Below are positions 18,852 through 26,808 of a stretch of 64,000 bases of DNA, in pieces; the first letter of the stretch is position 1; each line of letters opens with the position of its first letter. The translations under genes were made by a program, and so were the position numbers. Location of the stretch: positions 186,001-250,000 of the forward strand of contig CAWJAJ010000015.1 in the NCBI GenBank assembly GCA_963840805.1. Reading direction: 5' to 3'. Source of the DNA: CADEEN01 sp963840805 (lineage in GTDB: Bacteria > Pseudomonadota > Gammaproteobacteria > Burkholderiales > Burkholderiaceae_C). The notes under the pieces are model-generated. The model had not been told where the DNA came from. It did no database searches and saw only the letters and a list, made by a program, of their open reading frames with translations.

Positions 18852-20068
18852 CTGGCGCTGCACGCCACGCACACCACCACCGCCCGCACGCTGATCGCCG
18901 CCCGCGCGTTGCGCGGCTTCGTCGATGGCTCGGTGGCGGTGCTGTTGCCGGCGTACCTGCTGGCGCTGGGCCACGGCGAGTTCGCCGTCGGCGTGCTCGG
19001 CACCGCCACGCTCGCGGGATCGGCGCTGGCCACGCTGGCGGTCGGCGCCTGGGGCCACCGCGCGCCGTCGCGCACGCTGCTGCTCGGCGCGGCGCTGCTG
19101 ATGGCCGCCACCGGCATCGGCTTCGCCGGCTTCAGCGCGTTCTGGCCGCTGCTGGTGGTCGCCTTCGTCGGCACGCTCAACCCCGGTTCCGGCGATGTCA
19201 GCGTGTTCCTGCCGCTCGAGCACGCGCGGCTTGCCGGCGTCGGCGCCACGAGCAACGAACGCACCACCGTGTTCGCGCGCTACAGCCTGGCCGGCGCGCT
19301 GGCGGCCGCGATTGGCGCGCTGGCCGCCGGCCTGCCGGACTGGCTTGCCGCGCACACCGGGCTGGCGCGCATCGATGCGCTGCGCGGCATGTTCGTGCTC
19401 TATGCCGCCATCGGCCTGGCGATCTGGGCGCTGTACCGACGCCTGCCCGCCGCACCGGCAGGCAGCGCTGAAGCCGCGCGTCCGGCACCGCTCGGGCCGT
19501 CGCGCGCGCATCGTCGTCAAGCTGGCAGCGCTGTTCTCGGTCGACGCCTTTGCCGGTGGCCTGGTGCTCAACAGCCTGGTGTCGCTGTGGCTGATGCAGC
19601 GCTTCGGCCTGTCGCTCGCCGCGGCCGGGGTGTTCTTCTTCTGGCGCCGGGCTGCTTGCCGCTGTTTCGCAACTGGCCGCGCCGGTACTGGCGCGGCGCA
19701 TCGGCCTGGTCAACACGATGGTCTTCACCCACCTGCCGGCCAATGTCTGCCTGGTGGCCGCGGCGCTGGCGCCCTCGCTGCCGCTGGCGCTGGCGCTGCT
19801 GCTGGTGCGCGCACTGCTGTCGCAGATGGATGTGCCCACGCGCACCGCCTACGTGATGAGCGTGGTGACGCCGCCCGAGCGCAGCGCCGCTGCCAGTTTC
19901 ACCGCCGTGCCGCGCAGCCTGGCCGCCGCCGCCAGCCCTGCGCTGGCTGGCGCCCTGTTCGCAGCCGGTTGGCTGGCCACGCCGCTGGTACTGTGCGGCG
20001 TGCTGAAGATCGGCTACGACCTCGCGCTGTGGGCCGCCTGCCGTCGCCAACCGTTGCAGGGCGAGTGA
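18852..20068 (+). CDS. MFS transporter (two frameshifts)
   Basis: An MFS-type permease split over three frames: 18909-19500, then about 19500-19645, then to 20068. One surplus base at each junction (near 19500 and 19645) accounts for the breaks. The repaired middle reads ARIVVKLAALFSVDAFAGGLV then GVFFFWAGLLAAVSQLAAPVLA. The N-terminal segment ARTLIAARALRGFVDGSVAV fits this transporter group. No ATG lies upstream; a CTG at 18852 or TTG at 18909 would have to start it, or the start is also damaged. Substrate is unknown. Its stop overlaps the thpR GTG. Confidence 0.78.
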
Positions 20069-20607
20069 ACCACGTGCCCGCCCCGCCCCCCTCTGCCGCA
20101 CGACCCTCGGCACCCCCGTTCGCGCGCCTGTTCCTCGCGCTGTGGCCCGGGCCGGCGGCGTTGCGTGCGCTGGCCGCCTGGCAGCGCCATTGCACCTGGC
20201 CGGCGGGCGCGGCCGTCGTGCCGACCGAGCGGCTGCACCTGACGCTGCACTTCATCGGCCCGGTGCCGACCGCGCGAGTACCCGAACTGCTGCGCGGCTT
20301 GGCGGTGCCGATGCGGCGCTTCGATCTGACGTTCGGCCACACCGAGACGTGGCCGCGCGGACTGGCCGTGCTGTGCCCCGACGCGGTGCCCGAGCCGCTC
20401 GCCACGCTGCACGCGCAACTGCAGGCCGCACTGCAGCGGCTGGCGCTGCCGGTCGAGACGCGGCCGTTCCGACCGCATGTCACGCTCGCACGCAAGGCCG
20501 CGGGCGCCGAGCCGCCGGCCGAACCACTGCGCCTGACTTGGCGCGCCACCGGCTACGCGCTGGTGCAATCGCAGGGCGGCTACCGCACGCTGCAGCATTA
20601 CCGCTGA
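20065..20607 (+). CDS. thpR: RNA 2',3'-cyclic phosphodiesterase (2'-5' RNA ligase family)
   Basis: A 180-residue 2H phosphoesterase. The two catalytic HxTx motifs are HLTLHFIG (about residue 53) and HVTLAR (about residue 139). The family start, FARLFLALWPGP, is present. The GTG at 20065 overlaps the MFS stop (GTGA); a second GTG at 20074 is also possible. The enzyme opens 2',3'-cyclic phosphate ends of RNA; its cellular role is poorly defined. It is convergent with the aldo/keto reductase, six bases away. Confidence 0.9.
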   Translation: MNHVPAPPPSAARPSAPPFARLFLALWPGPAALRALAAWQRHCTWPAGAAVVPTERLHLTLHFIGPVPTARVPELLRGLAVPMRRFDLTFGHTETWPRGLAVLCPDAVPEPLATLHAQLQAALQRLALPVETRPFRPHVTLARKAAGAEPPAEPLRLTWRATGYALVQSQGGYRTLQHYR

Positions 20608-20613
20608 GGCCGT

Positions 20614-21616
20614 TCAGAGCCCCAGCGTTGCCATCTGTTTGTCGGGATAACGGTTGCCGGCCGTAGCGCCCGGTGGGAACGCCCGCGACAGCGCGGTGAT
20701 CTCGTCGGCCGTCAGTGCCACGTCGGGTGCGGCGCAGTTCTGCTCGAGGTAGGCGCGGCGCTTGGTGCCGGGGATCGGCACGATGTCGTCGCCCTGCGCC
20801 AGCAGCCAGGCCAGCGCCACCTGCCCCGGCGTGCAGCCCCGGGCCGCGGCGATGCGCTCCAGCGGCGCCAGCAGCGCGGCGTTGCGGCCGAGGTTGTCGG
20901 CGCCGAAGCGCGGGTGCTCACGGCGGCGGTCGGTCGGCAGCAGCACGTCGAGCGACTTGATCGTCGCCGTCAGGAAGCCGCGGCCCAGCGGCGAGTACGC
21001 CATCAGGCCGACGCCGAGTTCGCGGCACGCCGGCAGGATCTCGGCCTCCACGTCGCGGCTCCACAGCGAGTACTCGGTCTCCAGCGCCGCGATCGGGTGC
21101 ACGCGCTGCGCCCGGCGCAGCGTGTCCACGCCGGCTTCCGACAGTTGCAGGTAGCGCACCTTGCCCTGCTCGACCAGCCGCTTCATCGCGCCCACGGTGT
21201 CTTCGATCGGCACCGTCTTGTCGACGCGGTGCAGGCCGTAGACGTCGATCACGTCGACGCCCAGCCGTTGCAGGCTCTTGTCGCAGGCCTGCGGCACGTA
21301 ATCGGGATGCCCGCCGCTGAGCGCCGGCGCCGCGGCGTCGCCGCCGCGGGCGGCCAGCGCGAGGTTGCCGAACTTGGTGGCCACCAGCACCTGGCCGCGG
21401 CGGCCCTTGACGGCCCGCCCGACCAGGGCCTCGTTGGCGCCGTTGCCATAGGCATCCGAGGTGACGATCAGGTTGATGCCGAGGTCGATGGCGCGCTGGA
21501 TCGTGGCGACGGATTCCGCGTCGTCGGGCGTCGCCGTAGCTGATCGACATGCCCATGCAGCCCAGCCCCAGCGCCGATACGCTCGGCCCGTTGCGTCCCA
21601 GCGAGCGTTGTTGCAT
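20614..21616 (-). CDS. Aldo/keto reductase (one frameshift)
   Basis: An NADPH-dependent carbonyl reductase of the AKR superfamily (YakC/general stress 69 type). The start MQQRSLGRNGPSVSALGLG at 21616 follows a good GGAGGTG. After SYGD the reading shifts by one surplus base near 21535 into PDDAESVATIQRAIDLGIN. The catalytic tyrosine is in SDAYGNG, the lysine in LVATKFGN and the histidine in VYGLHRVD. The C-terminal cofactor site includes VPIPGTKRRAYLEQN. Total length after repair is about 333 residues, normal for the family. Substrate is not predictable. Confidence 0.9.
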
Positions 21617-21726
21617 CACGCACCTCCATTGACGAATGTTCACCAGCCGCTGCCGCCAAAGCGCCGCCAAGCCAATATAGCGCCCCTACACTGCACCCCC
21701 AGCGCCACACCGGCGCCAGGAGCCCC

Positions 21727-22221
21727 ATGCTGCCGACACGAATCGAACTGCTGCAAAGCATGCCGGTCTTCGGCGCGACGCGCGAAGAGACGCTGCAGTT
21801 CTTGCTGTCGCAGGCGCGCACGGTGGTCGTGCCGGCCGGCCATTTCTTCTTTCGCGAAGACGATCCCGCCAGCTCGATGTTCGTGCTGGAGGCCGGCCGC
21901 GCGGCGGTGGTCAAGAGCTGGCAGGGCCGCGAACTGGTGCTGCACCGCCTGGACGCCGGCGATTGCTTCGGCGAAATGGCCTTGATGGACTTGTGCCCGC
22001 GCAGCGCCTCGGTGTGTGCCGAGGCCGACTGCCGCGCGATCGAACTCACCGCAGCCGACCTGTTTTGCCTGTTCGAGCGCGATGCCGAGCAGTTTGCGCT
22101 GATCCAGATGAACATCGGACGCGAGGTGTGCCGTCGTCTGCGCACCACCGACGACCTGCTGTTCCGCGCGACGATGGGCGAAACGCCCACGGGCCTGGAC
22201 TCGGTATTCCTCGGCGCCTGA
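21727..22221 (+). CDS. Cyclic-nucleotide-binding domain protein without DNA-binding domain
   Basis: A 164-residue protein consisting essentially of one cNMP-binding beta-barrel. FREDDPASSMFVLEAGRAAVV and LDAGDCFGEMALMDLCPRSASV match the Crp core, including the phosphate-binding cassette. The C-terminus is a single helix and a short tail; the Crp helix-turn-helix is missing, and no effector domain replaces it. It could act as a nucleotide sensor through a partner. It is divergent from the aldo/keto reductase and upstream of a small membrane protein. Confidence 0.85.
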   Translation: MLPTRIELLQSMPVFGATREETLQFLLSQARTVVVPAGHFFFREDDPASSMFVLEAGRAAVVKSWQGRELVLHRLDAGDCFGEMALMDLCPRSASVCAEADCRAIELTAADLFCLFERDAEQFALIQMNIGREVCRRLRTTDDLLFRATMGETPTGLDSVFLGA

Positions 22222-22275
22222 CCGTTCAGGCTGTACCCTTGCGACTCACCCGACGCAGCCACCCACACAGCACGC

Positions 22276-22968
22276 ATGTTCAACCGATTCAAACCTGTCG
22301 CCTTCGATCCCTACGGACGGCGGCGCTCGCGCTGGCGCCTGCCGCGATGGCTGGTGCTGCTGCTGATCGGCGGCGCGATCGGCGCCGCGGGCGTCGTCAT
22401 CGTGCAGCAGCGCCTGCTGCCGCCGCGGCTGTCGGCCGACGAAGGGGCCAAGCTGCGCAGCGCGTTCGAGCAGGCCGACGCCGACCGGCTGCGCCTCCAG
22501 GCCGAGCTGGGCAGCACCGCGAAGCAATTCGAGGCCGCCCTCGCCGACAAGGCGCGCGCCGATGCCGAGCTTGCCGTCGGCCGCGCGATGGCCGAGCGGC
22601 TGCGCGACGACATGGCCGCGTTGATCGCGTCGCTGCCGCCCGACCCGCGCGGGGGCAGCGTCGAAGTGCGCGCCGGGCGCTTCGCCGCCAAGAGCGGTTC
22701 GCTGGGCTACGACGTGCTTCTGACCCGCGAGCGCCAGACCGCCAAACCCCTTGCCGGCGTGATGCAACTCACCGTCGCCGGCGAATCCGCGCGCGGCGGC
22801 GAAACCACGGTCACGTTGAAGCCGGTCGAGTTGTCGATCGGCAGCCACGCGATCGTGCGCGGCAGCCAACCGCTGCCCGCAGGCTTCCAGCCGCGCCAGG
22901 CGACGGTTCAGGTGCTCGATCGCGTCGGTGGCAACGGCTTGGGCATGCGCGTGATGGTGGTCAAGTAG
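22276..22968 (+). CDS. Single-pass membrane protein with coiled coil, DUF6776-like
   Basis: A 230-residue protein of unknown function. A basic cytoplasmic N-terminus (YGRRRSRWRLPR) is followed by one transmembrane helix at about residues 25-45. A long Ala/Glu/Arg-rich coiled coil follows (about 55-115), then a beta-rich periplasmic C-terminal domain (VEVRAGRFAAKSGSLGYDVLL onward). This layout matches small betaproteobacterial proteins I recall as DUF6776; the family name is given with reserve. It starts 54 bases after the cNMP-binding gene, so the two may share a transcript. Confidence 0.75.
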   Translation: MFNRFKPVAFDPYGRRRSRWRLPRWLVLLLIGGAIGAAGVVIVQQRLLPPRLSADEGAKLRSAFEQADADRLRLQAELGSTAKQFEAALADKARADAELAVGRAMAERLRDDMAALIASLPPDPRGGSVEVRAGRFAAKSGSLGYDVLLTRERQTAKPLAGVMQLTVAGESARGGETTVTLKPVELSIGSHAIVRGSQPLPAGFQPRQATVQVLDRVGGNGLGMRVMVVK

Positions 22969-22992
22969 CCGCGCGCGCCGCGCGGCGCGCGG
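22969..22992. terminator. GC-rich hairpin between convergent genes
   Basis: An 8-base-pair inverted repeat, CCGCGCGC / GCGCGCGG, around an 8-base GC loop occupies the whole 25-base gap between the convergent membrane-protein and cytochrome genes. There is no T-run. It may act as a bidirectional transcription block, but the assignment rests on position and symmetry only. Confidence 0.35.
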
Positions 22993-22993
22993 G

Positions 22994-23353
22994 CTACCGC
23001 GTGCCCGGCACGAGGCCGCTCACCACGTCCGACGTTTGCGCGAAGCGGTAGATCGATTCGTTGAGGTAGCGCGTGACCTCCACGATATCGGCCTCGCTCC
23101 ACCACTGGCCTGCGCTGGCCTGCCAGCGCCGCACCTCACCCTTCAGGCTGGCCCAATCGACGGCGAGCTTCTTGTCGCGCCAATGCACTTGCGTGTTGTG
23201 GCAGACGATGCAGTGGGTGTCGTAGAGCGCCTGCCCGCGCGACGCGGGCGCCCCGGTGCCGCCGCCCGGGGCCTGCGCCAACACCGTGCCGCAGGCCAGC
23301 GGCAGCAGCAACCACAGCAAGCAGCGCAGCGCGAACAAAGGCAGCCTGGGCAT
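22994..23353 (-). CDS. Periplasmic monohaem cytochrome c
   Basis: A 119-residue secreted c-type cytochrome. A signal peptide (CLLWLLLPLACGTVLAQA) ends near residue 27. The haem site is CIVCH near residue 48 in LYDTHCIVCHNTQVHW. A methionine axial ligand is not obvious downstream, so ligation may be unusual. The domain is short, with a Trp-rich centre (RWQASAGQWWSEADI). It probably carries electrons in the periplasm. Its promoter contains an FNR-type site like that of the flavin reductase nearby, which suggests expression at low oxygen. Confidence 0.88.
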   Translation of the reverse strand: MPRLPLFALRCLLWLLLPLACGTVLAQAPGGGTGAPASRGQALYDTHCIVCHNTQVHWRDKKLAVDWASLKGEVRRWQASAGQWWSEADIVEVTRYLNESIYRFAQTSDVVSGLVPGTR

Positions 23354-23382
23354 CGGCCGGCTCCACGAAACGTGATGCCTGC

Positions 23383-23423
23383 TTTTACCCAGCTTCGCCG
23401 CCCCGCAGGGCGACCTGGATCAA
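23383..23423 (-). promoter_or_regulatory. FNR/Anr-type promoter of the cytochrome c gene
   Basis: Reading the minus strand, TTGATCCAGGTCGC (23423-23410) matches the left half and centre of the FNR/Anr consensus TTGAT-N4-ATCAA. About 30 bases downstream is TAAAAG, within GGTAAAAGC (23391-23383), as -10 element. That spacing is the class II FNR-activated layout, with the site covering the -35 region. The same pair of elements occurs at 25159-25200. Confidence 0.55.
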
Positions 23424-23456
23424 CCGCCGCTGCCGCGGCACGGCTGCAGCGGTGCG

Positions 23457-24572
23457 TCAACGCGCCCCGAACGTCGCCCCGGCGAACAGGTCCTTGTGCT
23501 CGCGCGGCTGCGAGCGCCAGTACTGCGGCGGCGCCGTGACCTGCGCGCCCAGCTTCGCGGCGGCGTGCCAGGGCCAACGCGGGTCGTACAGCATCGCGCG
23601 CGCCAGCGCCACGGCATCGGCCTCGCCGCGCGCGATGATCGACTCGGCCTGCTCGGGCTCGGTGATCAGGCCCACCGCGATCGTCGGCAGGCCGACGGCT
23701 TCCTTCACGCGGTGGGCAAACGGCACCTGGTAGCCCGGCCCGGGCTTGATCGCCTGCTGCGGCGACACGCCGCCGCTCGAGACATCGATCGCCGCGCAGC
23801 CGCGCGCCTTCAGCGCCTGCGCCAGCGCGACGGTGCTCTCGAGGTTCCAGCCGCCGGGCACCCAATCGGTGGCCGAGACGCGCACCCACACCGGCCGGTC
23901 GCTCGGAAACGCCTCGCGCACCGCGTCGAACACCTCGAGCGGAAAACGCATGCGATTGGCCAAGCTGCCGCCGTATTCGTCGTCGCGGTGGTTGGCCAGC
24001 GGCGACAGGAACTGGTGCAACAGATAGCCGTGCGCGGCGTGGATCTCGAGGCCCTCCAGGCCCAGCCGCGCCGCACGCCGTGCCGCGTTGGCAAAGGCCT
24101 CGCGCAAGCGCTGCAGGCCGTCGCGATCGAGCGCGGCGGGTGCGTCTTCGCCGTGCAGATGCGGCAGCGCCGATGGCGCCACGGCCGGCCAGCCACCGGG
24201 CTCATGCAGGCGAATCTGCGCGCCGCCATGCCACGGCGCGCGGCTCGAGGCCTTGCGCCCGGCATGCGCCAGCTGCATCGCCACCTTGATCGGCGAATGC
24301 GCCCGCACCGCGGCGAGCACGCGCGCCAGGCCGGCCTCGTTGGCGTCGGAGTACAGGCCCAAGTCCCCAGGCGTGATGCGACCTTCGGGCGACACTGCCG
24401 TCGCCTCGACGATCAGCAGCCCGGCGCCCGACAGCGCCAGGTGCCCGAGGTGGATCAGGTGCCAATCGCCCGGCGTGCCCTCGGTGGCCGAGTATTGGCA
24501 CATCGGCGCGATGACGATGCGGTTGTCCAGCCGCAGCGGGCCGATGTTCAGGGGTTCGAAGAGTGCGCTCAT
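23457..24572 (-). CDS. NADH:flavin oxidoreductase, old yellow enzyme (YqjM/NamA-like)
   Basis: A 371-residue FMN enzyme reducing activated C=C bonds with NAD(P)H. YqjM-type features are the N-terminal cysteine in APMCQYSA (about residue 25), LGHLALSGAGLLIVEATAV, QLAHAGRKAS, and the substrate-site HAAHGYLLHQFLSPLANHRDD. An FMN phosphate site (GLITEPEQAESI to GEADAVALARAML) lies near the C-terminus. The ATG at 24572 is preferred; the frame extends to 24653 without family sequence. The flavin reductase gene lies 28 bases upstream on the same strand, so both are probably expressed from the same FNR-type promoter. Confidence 0.94.
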   Translation of the reverse strand: MSALFEPLNIGPLRLDNRIVIAPMCQYSATEGTPGDWHLIHLGHLALSGAGLLIVEATAVSPEGRITPGDLGLYSDANEAGLARVLAAVRAHSPIKVAMQLAHAGRKASSRAPWHGGAQIRLHEPGGWPAVAPSALPHLHGEDAPAALDRDGLQRLREAFANAARRAARLGLEGLEIHAAHGYLLHQFLSPLANHRDDEYGGSLANRMRFPLEVFDAVREAFPSDRPVWVRVSATDWVPGGWNLESTVALAQALKARGCAAIDVSSGGVSPQQAIKPGPGYQVPFAHRVKEAVGLPTIAVGLITEPEQAESIIARGEADAVALARAMLYDPRWPWHAAAKLGAQVTAPPQYWRSQPREHKDLFAGATFGAR

Positions 24573-24600
24573 GGGATGTGTACCTGTTGAGGGACGCCGG

Positions 24601-25137
24601 TCACTTCTTCTTCGACGGCAGCGTGATGGTCTCGCCGGCGACCATGAACACACCGCGCCCGCGGTGATGCAGCGTACGCGGCGCCTTGCACGCCGGGTCG
24701 AGCCAGGCCTTCTTCACTTCGAGCACGAAGAAGTTGTAGCGGTTCATCAGCCGCGTATCGGCCACCGTGCATTCGAGGTTGGCGTAGCACTCGGCGATCA
24801 GCGGCGCCTCGACGGTGGCCGCCGGCACCGGCGTCAGGCCGAAGCGCTCGAACTTGTCGACGCGCCGGCCGCTGGCATTGCCGCAGCCCACCACCTGCGC
24901 CGCCAGTTCTGCCGTCGGGATGTTGAGCACGCATTGCCGCGTCGCCGTCAACGCGGCGAAGCTGAAGTTGCGGCCACTGACGATGCAACCCACCAGCGGC
25001 GGCTCGAACTCCATCATCGTGTGCCACGACATCGGCATCACGTTGGCGCGGCCTTTGTGCTGCGTGGTCAGCAGCACCACCGGGCCCGGCTCGAGCAGGC
25101 CGTAGACCTTGGACAGCGGGTAGGCGCGTTTGGCCAT
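24601..25137 (-). CDS. Flavin reductase-like FMN-binding protein
   Basis: A 178-residue FMN-binding split-barrel protein. The start MAKRAYPLSKVYGLLEPGPVVLL and the core HKGRANVMPMSWHTMMEFEPPLVGCIVSG are typical of the flavin-reductase domain (PF01613). Such proteins reduce or bind free flavin; some act as partner reductases. It is followed 28 bases later by an old-yellow-enzyme gene, which fits a joint redox role. Upstream is an FNR-type promoter. Confidence 0.9.
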   Translation of the reverse strand: MAKRAYPLSKVYGLLEPGPVVLLTTQHKGRANVMPMSWHTMMEFEPPLVGCIVSGRNFSFAALTATRQCVLNIPTAELAAQVVGCGNASGRRVDKFERFGLTPVPAATVEAPLIAECYANLECTVADTRLMNRYNFFVLEVKKAWLDPACKAPRTLHHRGRGVFMVAGETITLPSKKK

Positions 25138-25158
25138 CGCGGCACCTCCGTGGGCCCG

Positions 25159-25200
25159 CTTTTACCGAGCTTTTCAGGCCCGCGTGCCGATCTGGATCAA
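25159..25200 (-). promoter_or_regulatory. FNR/Anr-type promoter of the flavin reductase-OYE pair
   Basis: On the minus strand TTGATCCAGATCGG (25200-25187) matches 12 of the 14 positions of TTGAT-N4-ATCAA. TAAAAG in GGTAAAAGC (25167-25159) lies about 30 bases further on as -10 element, about 22 bases before the ATG at 25137. Sequence and spacing repeat those of the cytochrome c promoter at 23383-23423. Confidence 0.6.
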
Positions 25201-25235
25201 GCGCGGCGTGCGCCGCGAGCCACCGGGCCGGGTCG

Positions 25236-25472
25236 TCAGCCGTACGGCTTGGGCGATCCACGCCCCGCCGGCTGGCCGCGCGCCGTCTGCGTGCGCGCCG
25301 TCCACACCTTGAAGGCGTTGGGCGTGAGCTCGCGCTTCAACAACTGCACCACCTGGCCGTGCGAAAGGCCGCATTCGCGCAGCACGCGGTTGAAGGGCGG
25401 GCGATCGTCCCACGCCACCTCGATGGCGTGCTTGATCTGCTCGGCGGTGAGGGGCGGAACGGTTTTGGCCAT
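25236..25472 (-). CDS. DUF2805 / TIGR03643 family small protein
   Basis: A 78-residue protein of the uncharacterised TIGR03643 (DUF2805) family. The core is IKHAIEVAWDDRPPFNRVLRECGLSHGQVVQLLKREL, whose central helix pair resembles a helix-turn-helix, and FKVWTARTQ follows. The ATG at 25472 (MAKTVPPLTAEQ) gives the family length; the frame reaches 25637 with unrelated sequence. The C-terminal tail is Gly/Pro-rich. Function is unknown; a nucleic-acid-binding role is conceivable from the helix pattern. It lies between the SDR and flavin reductase genes on the same strand. Confidence 0.85.
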   Translation of the reverse strand: MAKTVPPLTAEQIKHAIEVAWDDRPPFNRVLRECGLSHGQVVQLLKRELTPNAFKVWTARTQTARGQPAGRGSPKPYG

Positions 25473-25524
25473 TGGGTGATTGTCGGCTACCGGCGGCCAG
25501 GCCGTGCCGGGTGCGATGAACGCG

Positions 25525-26328
25525 TCAGTAGTGAATGACGCGTGGCGCGCCGCCGCCGGCGGCGATGGCATCGCCGGTGATGGCCCGCGATTTGGGCGAG
25601 CACAGGAAGGCCACCACGTGCGCCACCTCGCTGGCATCGACGAGGTGGTTAATGGCGTTCCCGGCCGCCATCTGCGCCTCCACCGCCTCCGGCGCCAGGC
25701 CCTGCGCCGCCGCGCGTGCGGCCACCAGCGGCGCGGTGCGCTCGGTGCGCGTCAGGCCCGGGTGCACCACCGTGACGTTGATGCCCGCCGGGCCGAGCTC
25801 GTCGGCCAGGTTCTTGGTGAGCGCGGCCACCGCGATGTTGCGCATGCTGCCCACCGTGTTGCCCGTCTGCCGCGCCGCCAGCCCGCTGATGTTGACGATG
25901 CGGCCCCAGCCCTGCGCCTGCATGCCGGGCGCCACCTCGCGCGCGCAGCGCAGGTAGCCCATCACCTTGGTGTCCATCTCGGCGTGGAAGAAGTCGCCGG
26001 TGATCTCGGCCAGCTTGGGCGGCCCGGCAAACCCCGCCGGCTCGGCCGCGGCGTTGACCAGGATCTCGATCGGGCCGCCGAGCAGGCGCACCGCCTCGGC
26101 CACGGCCGCGCGCACCTGTTCGTCGCTGGTCGTGTCGGCGCTGACGCCGACCACCTTGCACCCGGTCTCGGCCGCCAGTTCGGCAGCCGCGGCCGCGAGC
26201 GCTGGCGCGTTGCGCGCCAGCAGCGCCACGTCGGCGCCTTCCTGCGCCAGCGCGCGGGCGATGGCCTTGCCGATGCCGCGGCTGCCGCCGGTCACGAGGG
26301 CGCGTTTGGCTTTGAGTTCGAGGTCCAT
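25525..26328 (-). CDS. Short-chain dehydrogenase/reductase lacking the YxxxK catalytic pair
   Basis: A 267-residue Rossmann-fold protein. The cofactor loop TGGSRGIGKAIARAL, the DxxV equivalent, the central LVNAAA (NNAG equivalent) and GRIVNISG with the active-site serine are present. Where SDRs carry Tyr-x-x-x-Lys, aligned to the following AL, this protein has Arg and Val in GSMRNIAVAALTKNLA. Classical SDR catalysis is therefore doubtful; related atypical SDRs may bind cofactor or use another mechanism. The C-terminal GDAIAAGGGAPRVI is normal. The ATG at 26328 is used; the frame reaches 26349. Confidence 0.88.
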   Translation of the reverse strand: MDLELKAKRALVTGGSRGIGKAIARALAQEGADVALLARNAPALAAAAAELAAETGCKVVGVSADTTSDEQVRAAVAEAVRLLGGPIEILVNAAAEPAGFAGPPKLAEITGDFFHAEMDTKVMGYLRCAREVAPGMQAQGWGRIVNISGLAARQTGNTVGSMRNIAVAALTKNLADELGPAGINVTVVHPGLTRTERTAPLVAARAAAQGLAPEAVEAQMAAGNAINHLVDASEVAHVVAFLCSPKSRAITGDAIAAGGGAPRVIHY

Positions 26329-26422
26329 GAGTGCCTTCTCGCGCTGCAATGGCTCATCTTAGCGAGCAGGTGTACAGACCTGCCGCCGATGCCGGTATGG
26401 CAAAGCGCACTGCCCGCCGCGA

Positions 26423-26608
26423 TCAAAGCTTGCTTCGCGCGTCCTTGAGTGCCTCCTTGGCGTCGCCGACCTTCTGCTGGGCTTTGCCTTGGACTTTCTT
26501 TGCCAGGCCCTTCGCCTGTTGCTCTTTGTTGCCGAGGATCTGCCCGGCCTTCTGCTGTACCTTGCCTGCGGCTTCCTTGATGGCGCCCTTGACTTGGTCC
26601 TTGTTCAT
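26423..26608 (-). CDS. CsbD-like stress protein
   Basis: A 61-residue, Lys/Gln/Ala-rich protein starting MNKDQVKGAIKEAAGKVQQKAG, the CsbD (PF05532) signature, with a second repeat KGLAKKVQGKAQQKVGDA. It is predicted to be helical and very soluble, without catalytic residues. Family members are induced by general stress and stationary phase, but their molecular role is unknown. The ATG at 26608 follows AGAGGTAT. An inverted repeat lies in the upstream region shared with the divergent transglutaminase gene. Confidence 0.9.
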   Translation of the reverse strand: MNKDQVKGAIKEAAGKVQQKAGQILGNKEQQAKGLAKKVQGKAQQKVGDAKEALKDARSKL

Positions 26609-26721
26609 CGAGATACCTCTTGGGTTGTGTTGAACTCGGCGGGCGCCTGGTGGCACTCCCGCAAAAACAGACGTTACTGCGCCACTCGGCTGTTGGCAGC
26701 GGCATGACTTCGCGAGTCGGT

Positions 26722-26737
26722 GTAGGTCCTGTCCTAC
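26722..26737. promoter_or_regulatory. Inverted repeat between csbD-like and transglutaminase genes
   Basis: GTAGGTC-CT-GTCCTAC is an inverted repeat with 6 of 7 arm bases paired. It lies 114 bases before the csbD-like start and 72 bases before the transglutaminase ATG. It is a candidate operator for one or both divergent genes; no matching regulator is identified. Confidence 0.35.
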
Positions 26738-26808
26738 CCACCTCCAGGCGATACTCGCCCAGGGTGGTACGGCGCTTGCGTCAGCGCAGAGGCATCACAG
26801 GGGCACAC

